Shown piece by piece: positions 33,273 to 41,581 of a DNA stretch of 64,000 bases (the first letter of the stretch is position 1; each line of letters starts with the position of its first letter). A program made the translations under genes and the position numbers. The DNA lies in NCBI RefSeq assembly GCF_024519285.1, contig NZ_JAMZCY010000001.1, positions 1,240,001 through 1,304,000 of the forward strand, given 5' to 3'. Source of the stretch: Cohnella sp. WQ 127256 (GTDB lineage Bacteria; Bacillota; Bacilli; Paenibacillales; Paenibacillaceae). The notes beneath the pieces are model-generated. The model had not been told where the DNA came from. It worked only from the letters and a program-made list of their open reading frames with translations, and ran no database searches.

Positions 33273-34340
33273 CTACCAATCACGTTCACGAATGGCTTCT
33301 TCTATATGTATTTTGATACCAAAAAAGTCCAAAATATCTTTAACAGTTTGTCCAATTGATTCTCTGCCAACTGTTTCAATTTCGCTGTCATTTTCGTCAA
33401 ACTCTTCTGCTAGATCATTGATTGCATGGATGGCGAAATCAAGCTTTGATTGAATTTCTTCGATGTCTTGATGTCCTTGTTCCAAAAATTCAACAACTTT
33501 AACGAGTTCAGCTTTGACTTTATCCACAAGAAAATCAGGAAAGTATCCATCAGCATACATGTCTTTTAAATATTCAATGTCAGAACTTGATTTTTTTACG
33601 AAATGTTCCTTCAATACATCTAATTTAGCTCGTGAAAATAGGTCTTGTATTAATAAGTCATCATCACATGCTTCCTTAAAAGCGATTGCAAAACCAAGTA
33701 TCGCTTCTTTATTGTCTGTATAAGCAGCGAACATACCGGCCTCTGGGTCAAATTTCAAGATATCAACTAAGTGAGGCATTTTTTCTTCAAGAAACACGGC
33801 TGCCAATGATTCCCAATCATAGCCATTACCCTCAAATCCTTCTTCAGCTCGTGTTTGAAAAATTTCATGCTTATATTTTCCAACATTTAAAATCAATGAA
33901 ATGCTTCCATTATTATGCGCAACTAGCTTAAATGGGTTTATTTTTTCTTCAACTTCTAACAAATCCTCATCCTGTTCAACGTTCATTATACCAGCGCGAT
34001 TGAGACTCATTTCTAAAAACATGCGGGCGTGTGAATCTTCAGGGTCTAGTGCTAAAGATTGTTCGAAAGCAACGATCGCTTCCTTATACTGATTAAGGTA
34101 ATAATAAGCATATCCTATTCGAAAATGCCAAAGAGGGTCGTGCTCGCCTTGCTCTTGCACAGATAAAAAATATTTGATAGCTTCATTATAGTTATCCTGA
34201 TTATTCAATGCTCTTCCCAAATGGCAAATTAAGTCATAGTCCCATTCTGCTTCGGATATTCCCATAATTTTGTTTATGATTTCCTCATACTCGTCCTCGC
34301 TATGCCAATAATCGAGTTGATCCAATAGTTCATGATCCAT
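33273..34340 (-). CDS. TPR-Imm51 protein fused to DUF5713
   Basis: 355 aa from ATG 34340 (GAGGAGA ten bases upstream). The first 240 residues are TPR plus Imm51, almost a copy of the protein at 29040 (RAEEGFEGNGYDWESLAAVF, FKEACDDDLLIQDLFSRAKL). A further 110 residues follow: YLKDMYADGYFPDFLVDKVK, EEIQSKLDFAIHAINDLAEE and FDENDSEIETVGRESIGQTV, which match DUF5713. DUF5713 normally occurs as a separate small protein, so this looks like a gene fusion of two immunity modules. Confidence 0.8.
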   Translation of the reverse strand: MDHELLDQLDYWHSEDEYEEIINKIMGISEAEWDYDLICHLGRALNNQDNYNEAIKYFLSVQEQGEHDPLWHFRIGYAYYYLNQYKEAIVAFEQSLALDPEDSHARMFLEMSLNRAGIMNVEQDEDLLEVEEKINPFKLVAHNNGSISLILNVGKYKHEIFQTRAEEGFEGNGYDWESLAAVFLEEKMPHLVDILKFDPEAGMFAAYTDNKEAILGFAIAFKEACDDDLLIQDLFSRAKLDVLKEHFVKKSSSDIEYLKDMYADGYFPDFLVDKVKAELVKVVEFLEQGHQDIEEIQSKLDFAIHAINDLAEEFDENDSEIETVGRESIGQTVKDILDFFGIKIHIEEAIRERDW

Positions 34341-34493
34341 CTTTATATTCTCTCCTCTACCTTTAATCAAATAATGATTTCAATTTACTAGTATATCCCA
34401 CATGTCAGAATCTGCCTAATAAGTAGGTTATATGTTGAACTTGCATGAATTAGTTGTGCTTAGCTTGGCTAAGCGCGCAAATACAATAAAAGA

Positions 34494-34523
34494 AAAGTGT
34501 TTGGTCTCTTGACCAAACACTTT
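34494..34523 (-). terminator. Terminator of the Ku gene
   Basis: AAAGTGTTTGGTC and GACCAAACACTTT form a perfect 13-bp stem; the minus strand continues TCTTTTATT. About 20 bases past the Ku stop. Confidence 0.8.
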
Positions 34524-34541
34524 GCCCAGCAAACAGAATAA

Positions 34542-35375
34542 TTAATGAGGTTGATTAGTGTTATCTGATGCGAAAAATAAATTGGTATCAGCTTTAACGT
34601 AATCTAAGCTTCTCTGTAATGATGACAGTAACTCAGAAAAATTGTTATTTCGATGTGTGACATCTTGAGTATCATTTTGATTAGGTAGTCGATTGGCAAT
34701 TTTATTTTCTAATAGATATCTTAATTCTTCATTGTATTTATTGCCGTATGATGAGATCTCTAAAGGTTTGGTCATAGCATTAACCAATTGATCGAACACG
34801 AATAAATGATCGCTTGATAGATTAATTTGAGCTTCAGTACTGAAGTTATTATTTTGTTGATTGGATCGTACTTCGTCAGCATAGTGTAACGTTGATAGTA
34901 CGATGCCATTATTCATAGGCCGGATTGCCGCTAGGCTTTGAGTAGATCTCAGTGTGATGTAGCCAATGCCAACCTTTTTTGATTTAAGAAGACATTGATG
35001 TAAGAGTTGAAGTACCTCTTCCCCTACTTCATCAGTACCTATATAATAATGTTTTTTCATGTAGACAAAGCTAAGTTCGTTCTCATGAAAAAATTGCTTG
35101 ATAACAAAATTTTTATTAGATTGTGGTGAGATTAACTTTAAATCTTCGTCAGTAACCTCTACAAAGTTTTCACTACCCATTTCATATACTTTCTGTATTT
35201 GATTCTGTTCAACGGTGGTATTGCACGTTTTGCAGAACTTTAAATGAGAAATGCCACTACCACATGGTTTGTGGGTTTGCTTAAGGGATATTTCATTATC
35301 TTCAGTAGCAGCGAATAACTTTACGGGGATTTGGAACTTTGAAATCAGTATGGTTCCTTTCCATATAGTATGCAT
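34542..35375 (-). CDS. ku: Ku-family DNA end-binding protein
   Basis: 277 aa, the usual size for bacterial Ku, which forms a ring on double-strand ends and recruits LigD for non-homologous end joining. It opens TIWKGTILISKFQIPVKLFA, has FCKTCNTTVEQNQIQKVYEM followed by VTDEDLKLISPQS, and the core strand KVGIGYITLRSTQSLAAIRP then GIVLSTLHYADEVR. The C-terminus lacks the Lys-rich tail seen in some species. No ligD lies next to it; the neighbours are the immunity array and a palindrome. Many Bacillales carry ligD elsewhere. Confidence 0.9.
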   Translation of the reverse strand: MHTIWKGTILISKFQIPVKLFAATEDNEISLKQTHKPCGSGISHLKFCKTCNTTVEQNQIQKVYEMGSENFVEVTDEDLKLISPQSNKNFVIKQFFHENELSFVYMKKHYYIGTDEVGEEVLQLLHQCLLKSKKVGIGYITLRSTQSLAAIRPMNNGIVLSTLHYADEVRSNQQNNNFSTEAQINLSSDHLFVFDQLVNAMTKPLEISSYGNKYNEELRYLLENKIANRLPNQNDTQDVTHRNNNFSELLSSLQRSLDYVKADTNLFFASDNTNQPH

Positions 35376-35509
35376 ATTTAGAGACTTCCCTTCATTATAA
35401 TAGTCTTCTTATTGTTATTAACCTGAATAATAGAAATAATACCTGCACTACAATATTTGAATAGATCAGATTTTCGGGAAAGGTAACATATTCTTGACCT
35501 CAAACGGCA

Positions 35510-35557
35510 ATCGGTACACATTCTTGACAGTAGTTATTGTCAAGAATGTGTACCGAT
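35510..35557. repeat. Perfect 19-bp inverted repeat
   Basis: Arms 35510-35528 and 35539-35557 (ATCGGTACACATTCTTGAC and its complement) surround a 10-base loop. A direct partial copy of the arm (ACATATTCTTGAC) lies at 35486-35498. Related in sequence to the palindrome at 2808. Confidence 0.6.
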
Positions 35558-35659
35558 AAAATTATGCCAGATGACAAGAACCCCGTTAGCATAATGTGTT
35601 GTAGCGCGGTGATGCGAACGATATATCTGATCCACCACTATGCTTGCGTATTGCTTGTT

Positions 35660-36127
35660 TTAATATTCTCCCTTAATTACAAAAAACGTGCCTCTAATTG
35701 TTCCTGCTAGTTTCGACTTCTGTCTAGCAAACTTAAACTTCTTCTCTTCTAACTCCCTTGGTACCTCCATCCCCTCTGAAAGCTTAAAACCAACTGCCCG
35801 TTTTTTAGGGTTATCAACCGTATACAGGACGTTAACCGCTAGACCATCCTCATAAAAGACGAAGGTCCACTTGATATTTTCCACTTGAAGACTCGACGTT
35901 TCTAAAGGTTTGGCCGCGAATTCAATATCACGTTCTTCTTTTAAAATTCGGTGCACATAATCGAGGGTCTCCTGGCTTTCACTAGCTGGTACTACCGTAA
36001 ATTCATGCTTGTATTTGTTCATGAAGTAACGAGCCTCATTTGCACGTAAACCAGCAAGTGCATCTACTAAAGGTGAAGATTCTAATCCAACCGTAGACAC
36101 ATTTTTAAAATCAACGATATAGGACAT
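35660..36127 (-). CDS. Conserved hypothetical protein
   Basis: 155 aa from ATG 36127 (AAGGAG eight bases upstream). It reads MSYIVDFKNVSTVGLESSPL, EARYFMNKYKHEFTVVPASE and IKWTFVFYEDGLAVNVLYTV, an alpha-plus-beta protein without membrane segments or known motifs. It follows the ArsR gene in the same direction by about 60 bases and is probably its target. ArsR partners are often SRPBCC proteins; this one is not obviously one. Function unknown. Confidence 0.6.
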   Translation of the reverse strand: MSYIVDFKNVSTVGLESSPLVDALAGLRANEARYFMNKYKHEFTVVPASESQETLDYVHRILKEERDIEFAAKPLETSSLQVENIKWTFVFYEDGLAVNVLYTVDNPKKRAVGFKLSEGMEVPRELEEKKFKFARQKSKLAGTIRGTFFVIKGEY

Positions 36128-36189
36128 TTTTATCGCTCCTTTTCTCACTTTTGAACTTTTGAACTGAAAATCGAGTGACAGTCCTTGCT

Positions 36190-36519
36190 TCAATCCTGTT
36201 CCTCTTTAAGAAGCTTATCCAGACGAACCATATTTTGTTTCCAAAATTTCTCGTAGTACGACAACCAATCCTTAAGCTCCTTCAGCGGTGCGGGATTGAG
36301 ACGGTTTCGAGTCTCACGGCCGACTTTAAGCTCACTCACGAGGCCGGCTTCCTTCAATATCGTCAAATGCTTGGAAACTGCGGATCGGCCCATTGCAAAA
36401 TGTGGAGTTAACCGATTGAGCGGCAATTCTTCCGCATCCGCCAGCAGCCGAATGATTTCACGCCGTGTCGGATCGGCTACGGCATAATAGACATCCCGTG
36501 TCTGTGCAACTGCGCTCAT
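36190..36519 (-). CDS. ArsR-family transcription regulator (SdpR-like)
   Basis: 109-aa winged-helix repressor. YYAVADPTRREIIRLLADAE, NRLTPHFAMGRSAVSKHLTI and LKEAGLVSELKVGRETRNRL are the recognition helix and wing of the SdpR/YvbA group; no metal-binding Cys pairs are present, so it is not a metal sensor. ATG 36519 lies after AAAGGGG. An imperfect palindrome ATACCAAATGGTG overlaps the -10 of its promoter (TATAAT at 36548-36553), fitting autorepression. Confidence 0.88.
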   Translation of the reverse strand: MSAVAQTRDVYYAVADPTRREIIRLLADAEELPLNRLTPHFAMGRSAVSKHLTILKEAGLVSELKVGRETRNRLNPAPLKELKDWLSYYEKFWKQNMVRLDKLLKEEQD

Positions 36520-36547
36520 CAATACCTACCCCTTTACATGAATTGAA

Positions 36548-36565
36548 ATTATACCAAATGGTGCC
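36548..36565 (-). promoter_or_regulatory. arsR promoter -10 with overlapping operator candidate
   Basis: The minus strand has TATAAT at 36553-36548, preceded directly by ACCATTTGGT. A second site with the same core (CCAAATGGTATAA) lies at 36672-36684, in the opposite orientation relative to the -10. Confidence 0.45.
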
Positions 36566-36734
36566 TTTATTTTAGGACACTATATAGAGTCCCGTCAACA
36601 AGAAACATCTACATTTTTTCCTAAGCTGATCAACCGTTTTCATGCGAAGATGAAAAATCCGTTGACAAGACGCCAAATGGTATAAGTAAATTGCAATGCG
36701 ATTCATTGTCTTCTCTCCTATGATTGAAGATTCG

Positions 36735-37637
36735 TTATTGATAATCTTCTTCTGTCAAATCCATATTTACGCTCATAGCGGTTCGGCTGCCGTCGGCCGC
36801 GGCAAAAACCAATTGGGAAGGCATGAAGGTTGATGCGTCCCCGGCGACATATAAACCAGGTATCGATGTTCTTCCCTTTTCATCCGTCCTAATCCCTCCG
36901 GACTCCGTCTTTTCACAGCCCAATCGTTCTCCGAACAGTGTGCTTTGCACAAATTTGGGCATTACGAAGCCTCCGGCCCTCGGGACTTGAGTCCCATCGG
37001 CAAAGCGAACATGCTCAAGACGTCCATTTTGGCCGATGAATGCCGAAATAAGTTGCTCCTTCACCGCGATACCCTTTAATTGAAGCCAGTTTTTTTGTTC
37101 GTCTGACAGGGACGCCTGGCCGTTCGTGCATACGACCAGATCCTTGCTCCAATTGAGAAGTATTTTGGCCGTATGAAAAACGGTCGGATATTCGGAAACA
37201 ATGACAAGCGGTTGATCCCGTAGCTCCCAGCCGTCGCAATAGGGGCAATTAAACAAACTTTTCCCGTATAGCGGATAAAAGCCTTCTATTTCAGGAAATA
37301 TCTCCTTTACTCCTGTTGCCATGATCAGTTTTCGTGATTGAACACGAAGGCCTGACGAATCATACAGCTCAAATCCGGATTCGATTTTGCGAACAGAAAC
37401 AACCTCGGTTTGTAAAATATCAACAGATGGATAACGCCGTATCTCCTCATAAGCAATCCGGCGGAACTCGCCCGGCGTTACACCGTCTCTCGTAATAAAA
37501 CCGTGGGACGCATGCGTGACAGCATTTCGAGGCCGATTGTTGTCTATCAAAGCTAATCTTCGTCTTGCCCTGCCCAGCACGAGGGCTGCATTCAACCCAG
37601 CGGGTCCTCCACCAATAATGACACAATCGTAAATCAT
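36735..37637 (-). CDS. NAD(P)/FAD-dependent oxidoreductase, thioredoxin-reductase-like
   Basis: 300-aa flavoprotein. FAD-binding GGGPAGLNAALVLGRARR at the N-terminus, the redox motif CPYC within NCPYCDGWEL (about 130-140), and a C-terminal FAD contact GLYVAGDAS. The central NADPH domain is short and lacks a clear GxGxxA motif (LVIVSEYPTVFHTA), so cofactor use may differ from TrxB. ATG 37637 was chosen because AGGGAG lies nine bases upstream. It is just downstream of an Rrf2 regulator gene, a common pair in Bacillota. Confidence 0.85.
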   Translation of the reverse strand: MIYDCVIIGGGPAGLNAALVLGRARRRLALIDNNRPRNAVTHASHGFITRDGVTPGEFRRIAYEEIRRYPSVDILQTEVVSVRKIESGFELYDSSGLRVQSRKLIMATGVKEIFPEIEGFYPLYGKSLFNCPYCDGWELRDQPLVIVSEYPTVFHTAKILLNWSKDLVVCTNGQASLSDEQKNWLQLKGIAVKEQLISAFIGQNGRLEHVRFADGTQVPRAGGFVMPKFVQSTLFGERLGCEKTESGGIRTDEKGRTSIPGLYVAGDASTFMPSQLVFAAADGSRTAMSVNMDLTEEDYQ

Positions 37638-37653
37638 GAAGCTCATCTCCCTC

Positions 37654-37682
37654 AATATCGATATTAAAGATATTTTATATCT
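37654..37682. promoter_or_regulatory. Operator candidates before the flavoprotein gene
   Basis: AATATCGATATT (37654-37665) is a perfect palindrome, and AGATATTTTATATCT (37668-37682) is a 6-3-6 inverted repeat. Similar GATAT-rich sequence lies upstream of the Rrf2 gene at about 38170-38200, so Rrf2 may control both. Confidence 0.4.
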
Positions 37683-37753
37683 GTAATGTAACTAAAAAAA
37701 ACTTTTAATAAGTTGCGGACAGTACACCTCCTTTCAACATAAAGTGGCTCACC

Positions 37754-38152
37754 TTAAACTGTTGTTTTATTTTGGGCTAGATCCGCTAGCTTTGTTGTTT
37801 TGAGATGCCACTCCATCTTCTCTTCCGCTTCCTTCATTACAGTTTGAATCAAGCATTCTTCACCGTGGAGAAAGTCGCATTCAAATAAGGAGGAGGTGCC
37901 CTCAATTGCATGGATGATATCCAAAAACGTAATGTCGTCTTTTTTACGGGATAACCGGTATCCTCCATTGGCTCCGGTAACCGATTCGATCATCCCTGCT
38001 TTCACAAGTCGCGTTAAAATTTTAGAAAGATAAGTTGGTGAAACACCCTGGGATTCCGCCAACTGCTGGACGCCTACCGGCTTAATCGGTGAGGCGTCAA
38101 CGAGCATGAGCATGGTATGCAGAGCATAATTCGTCGCTTTTGAAAATTTCAT
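37754..38152 (-). CDS. Rrf2-family transcription regulator
   Basis: 132-aa winged-helix regulator: MKFSKATNYALHTMLMLVDA, the recognition region ESQGVSPTYLSKILTRLVKA, the wing TGANGGYRLSRKKDDITFLD and IIHAIEGTSSLFEC. Two Cys remain in ECDFLHGEECL rather than the three used for Fe-S binding in IscR/NsrR, so it is more like the redox- or ligand-sensing members. ATG 38152 has GAGGTG upstream. It is probably the controller of the adjacent flavoprotein gene. Confidence 0.88.
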   Translation of the reverse strand: MKFSKATNYALHTMLMLVDASPIKPVGVQQLAESQGVSPTYLSKILTRLVKAGMIESVTGANGGYRLSRKKDDITFLDIIHAIEGTSSLFECDFLHGEECLIQTVMKEAEEKMEWHLKTTKLADLAQNKTTV

Positions 38153-38282
38153 AGGGCACCTCATTTACAGACTTAATATATCTATAATATCCTCGATGTC
38201 GATGATGTGTCAAGTTGCGGATTTTCATAAAAATCTGCCCTAATTTCCGCTATACTTTAATCTGAAGATAAGATGTTTACAT

Positions 38283-38319
38283 AAAGCCCACATTCAGAGT
38301 TATCTGAACTGTGGGCTTT
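38283..38319. terminator. Hairpin after the dehydrogenase operon
   Basis: AAAGCCCACATTCAG pairs with CTGAACTGTGGGCTTT with one bulge. It follows the last gene of the sugar-ABC operon on the minus strand and may also protect the Rrf2 promoter. Confidence 0.7.
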
Positions 38320-38338
38320 CTAGGTATTTGCATTGACT

Positions 38339-39328
38339 TTAATGAAATTTCAATGTAATAACTGCTTTATCATTTGAGGATTCGTAAGCCGCAAGTGCTA
38401 CTTCCAATGCACGAAGACCATCTTCACCTGTGATTGAAGCCTCTTCCTTACCAGCTTGGATAGAGTTAATAAAATCCCTAAGTAATTGTTCGTCCATATC
38501 ATCGCCCCAGAAGGAGTGATTGTACCCACTCTTATTTGTATAAACATTAAGTTTTTGATTAAATGCATCAACTGATAATGTACCTTTGGATCCAATGATC
38601 TCTAATGTTATGTCACCCCATATCGGATAAGTAGCATTTCTCGACCAACTGCAATCCAATGATGCAAAAACACCGTTCGCAAACTGCATCGTTAATATCC
38701 CTGAATCATCAATGAGATTATTGGTAAACACATTGTCGACTTCGGCATAGACCGTTTTCACCTCGGCTCCAAGTATCCAACGTAAAATATCAGTGACATG
38801 GACTGTATGATCCAGTACAGCTCCGCCACCAGACTTGTTTACATCTACAAACCAGTTGCCAGGGCATTGACCTCGATTGGTTCCTTTAACTGCAATAATT
38901 TTTCCCAATTGTCCGTTCTCTATCATCTCTTTAGCCCGAATAATAGAAGAATTAAACCTAACCGGAAAAGCAGTTTGCAACAAGACCTGATTAGCTTTGC
39001 AAATATCTATCATTTCTTGAGCATCTTGTATAGATACTGATATGGGTTTCTCACACAATACATGCTTGCCTGCCGATGCAGATGCGATGACATGTTCTTT
39101 ATGGTGAACGTTCTCAGATGTGACGATAACCGCATCTAAATCTTGCATTAAGAGATCGTTAATATTTGTAAACAATTTCGTTTCAAACCATTCAGAATAT
39201 TTGGGACCCCTGATTCGATCTTCTTCCATTATCCCGACCAATTCCACACCTTCGATGCGCTTTAAGGCTTCCGCATAACTCACAACATGGATGTGTGCAA
39301 AACTAACGATACCTACCTTTATCCTCAT
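38339..39328 (-). CDS. Gfo/Idh/MocA-family oxidoreductase
   Basis: 329 aa. Rossmann N-terminus KVGIVSFAHIHVVSYAEALK, in which the usual GxGxxG is replaced by VSFAHIH as in a known subgroup, then the signature GKHVLCEKPIS (about 90-100) with the conserved Lys, and a C-terminal domain with GGGAVLDHTVHVTDILRWIL. Enzymes of this family oxidise or epimerise sugars and inositols with NAD(P). It is last in the sugar-ABC operon, so a modified or unusual sugar is the likely substrate. Confidence 0.85.
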   Translation of the reverse strand: MRIKVGIVSFAHIHVVSYAEALKRIEGVELVGIMEEDRIRGPKYSEWFETKLFTNINDLLMQDLDAVIVTSENVHHKEHVIASASAGKHVLCEKPISVSIQDAQEMIDICKANQVLLQTAFPVRFNSSIIRAKEMIENGQLGKIIAVKGTNRGQCPGNWFVDVNKSGGGAVLDHTVHVTDILRWILGAEVKTVYAEVDNVFTNNLIDDSGILTMQFANGVFASLDCSWSRNATYPIWGDITLEIIGSKGTLSVDAFNQKLNVYTNKSGYNHSFWGDDMDEQLLRDFINSIQAGKEEASITGEDGLRALEVALAAYESSNDKAVITLKFH

Positions 39329-39364
39329 AACGATTACCCCTTATGTTATTTAATGGTTATCGTG

Positions 39365-40339
39365 TCAATCTAACCACTTAGGTTGTGATGTACGAATAGA
39401 TTCAATAGCCGAAAGGGCGATTTTGACTGCTATTAATGCATCTTCTGCAGAAACTAATGGGTCTATTTCTTTCTTTAAGCAATCCAAGAAATGTCTCAGC
39501 TCTCGATAATATGGGTTTGTTTGCAAAGGACTTTCAGGTACAGCTACTCCTCCTAATCCTGCATCATTCGTGTGGGCGTGTAATTCAATCGGTTTATCTT
39601 TTGCGCTATCGTAAGCTATAACACCCGTTAAACCAGAAAATTCGAATTTCATCGAAAAGCTACTATGCGCCCAGGATCCTTCTAAATGTGCAATTACGCC
39701 GTTTTTGAATCTCATTGTAATTAAGGCGTAGTCTAACTTTTCATAACCTTCACCGAGCGTTCCTTTTGCGTAAACTCGTTCAACCTCACCAAAACACCAA
39801 CGTAAAAAATCGATATCATGGATGACCATATCAAGAATAACTCCGCCGCTGCTTTGATAATCAGAATACCAATCATTTAACCCTTGCGGGAAACTTCCGG
39901 CCCGGCTCGTTCTGGCCACACCGATTTTTCCAATCGTTCCACTATCAATCAGCGCTTTTGCTTGGACATACTCTGGGAAAAACCGAAGCACATGGGCAAC
40001 AAATAGCTTCACGTTTTTTTCTTTGCAGTAGTTAATGATTGCTTGCCCTTCTTCAACGCTTCTTGCGAGCGGCTTTTCGCAAATGATATTAAGCTTTGCA
40101 TCTGCCGCTTTTTTTACATATTCGAGATGAAATGGCGTAGGTACACAAATATCAACAACATCAATCTGATTCATAGTTTCTAAAGCCTGTTCGAAGGAGG
40201 AAAACACTTGACCATCCATCCATTTATTATCGTGATTCGAATCCACTACTCCAACTACCTTTACATCCTTCATGAGAGCAAAAGCTTGGTTGTGTATTTT
40301 TCCCATCGTACCTGCTCCGATGATTAATACATGGAACAT
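39365..40339 (-). CDS. Gfo/Idh/MocA-family oxidoreductase
   Basis: 324 aa. N-terminal LIIGAGTMGKIHNQAFALMK with a normal GxGxxG, the signature LNIICEKPLARSVEEGQ (Lys about residue 95), and GGVILDMVIHDIDFLRWCFG with the catalytic His/Asp region, as in inositol 2-dehydrogenases. ATG is preceded by GAAGGGG. It differs clearly from the paralog just downstream, so the two probably act in succession on the same imported sugar. Confidence 0.87.
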   Translation of the reverse strand: MFHVLIIGAGTMGKIHNQAFALMKDVKVVGVVDSNHDNKWMDGQVFSSFEQALETMNQIDVVDICVPTPFHLEYVKKAADAKLNIICEKPLARSVEEGQAIINYCKEKNVKLFVAHVLRFFPEYVQAKALIDSGTIGKIGVARTSRAGSFPQGLNDWYSDYQSSGGVILDMVIHDIDFLRWCFGEVERVYAKGTLGEGYEKLDYALITMRFKNGVIAHLEGSWAHSSFSMKFEFSGLTGVIAYDSAKDKPIELHAHTNDAGLGGVAVPESPLQTNPYYRELRHFLDCLKKEIDPLVSAEDALIAVKIALSAIESIRTSQPKWLD

Positions 40340-40392
40340 AATGATATCCCCTTCTCCATAAATTCATCCGTATTTCCCGGCATCTTTTTCAA

Positions 40393-41580
40393 CTATTTAC
40401 CTTTGATTTTTCCGCGCATATCAAACCAGACCGCTATAAGCAAGACAAGACCCTTCAAGATAAACTGCGCTGCAGATGGAATATTTAGAATACTCATTCC
40501 GTTATTAAGACTGGCCATAATAAGCGCACCGATTACCGCCCCAAATACAGTGCCTTGACCACCGCTAAAGCTTGCCCCACCGATGATAGCAGCCGAAATG
40601 GCATCGAATTCAAACTGATTTCCTGCAGCCGGAGTTGCCGCATCCAAACGAGCAGTAAGGATAAGCCCCGATATTGCACTCAGAATTCCCAACAGTGCGA
40701 ATACTTTCAAACCCTCTTTATTAACATTAATCCCCGATAAACGAGCAGCTTCCGAATTTCCACCTATTGCATACAACCGTCTTCCGAATCTAGTGTTTTT
40801 TGATATAAAGGTTACGACAATAACAATTGCGGCCATAATAATAACGGGAATGGGAATGCCTTCATAATTGTTCATTGTCGAAACGAGTAACACACATATC
40901 GCGCATACGGCAATTAACTTAAGTGCAAACCAATTCGTAGATGTAACATTCATGCCCTTAGATGTTTTACTTCTTCTTTTGGTAATCTCGAAAATGAGAT
41001 AGAAAAGAATACCAATTGCCGCGATAATTGTACTCCATAGCTGGGAGACATATCCGTCTCCAATATACTTAAAGCTAGGATTCATCCCTGAAATCGTAGA
41101 TCCGCCTGTAATGAGCAATGTCACTCCTCTAAAAACAAGCATTGTGGCTAGAGTTACAATAAAGGGGGGGATTTTTTGGAATGTAGAAAAGTATCCATTG
41201 ATGACACCGACGATCAAACCAGTAAGAAGTAGGGCAATTATGGTTGGAATTGTACCCATCTGCATCTGTGTTTGCATGACAGCTGCTATTGCGCCGGAAA
41301 CGGCCACAATGGAACCAACCGAAAGATCAATATGTCCTGCAACGATAACAAGAACCATACCGATTGAAATAATCCCGATTGGAGTCATTTGTCTGAACAG
41401 TAATGAAATATTCCTTGAAGTTAAAAACGTACCGTCTGTTGCAATTTGCAAACTAATCCAAATGGCTATTAAAGCAAACACGATAATTAACGATCTTAAA
41501 TTAATGCTTTTCAATAGACTATTAACTCCAGGCTTATTCATATTTGTCTCCTCTAGTTGAATCGTATTTTCTCTGCTCAT
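40393..41580 (-). CDS. Sugar ABC transporter permease, XylH-like
   Basis: 395-aa membrane protein with about ten helices; MVLVIVAGHIDLSVGSIVAV and FDAISAAIIGGASFSGGQGT are hallmarks of the CUT2 permeases. The insertion with TKRRSKTSKG around residue 205 is typical of XylH-type members. ATG 41580 is preceded by GGAGGGAG; an in-frame GTG at 41589 overlaps it. The stop of the ATPase gene is right beside this start, so they are translated together. D-xylose or a similar pentose is the likely cargo. Confidence 0.88.
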   Translation of the reverse strand: MSRENTIQLEETNMNKPGVNSLLKSINLRSLIIVFALIAIWISLQIATDGTFLTSRNISLLFRQMTPIGIISIGMVLVIVAGHIDLSVGSIVAVSGAIAAVMQTQMQMGTIPTIIALLLTGLIVGVINGYFSTFQKIPPFIVTLATMLVFRGVTLLITGGSTISGMNPSFKYIGDGYVSQLWSTIIAAIGILFYLIFEITKRRSKTSKGMNVTSTNWFALKLIAVCAICVLLVSTMNNYEGIPIPVIIMAAIVIVVTFISKNTRFGRRLYAIGGNSEAARLSGINVNKEGLKVFALLGILSAISGLILTARLDAATPAAGNQFEFDAISAAIIGGASFSGGQGTVFGAVIGALIMASLNNGMSILNIPSAAQFILKGLVLLIAVWFDMRGKIKGK

Positions 41581-41581
41581 G

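Noticed and set aside
15281..34340. Considered a prophage or conjugative element
   Set aside because: No integrase, structural, replication or transfer genes and no attachment-site repeats were found; the gene types fit an immunity array instead.
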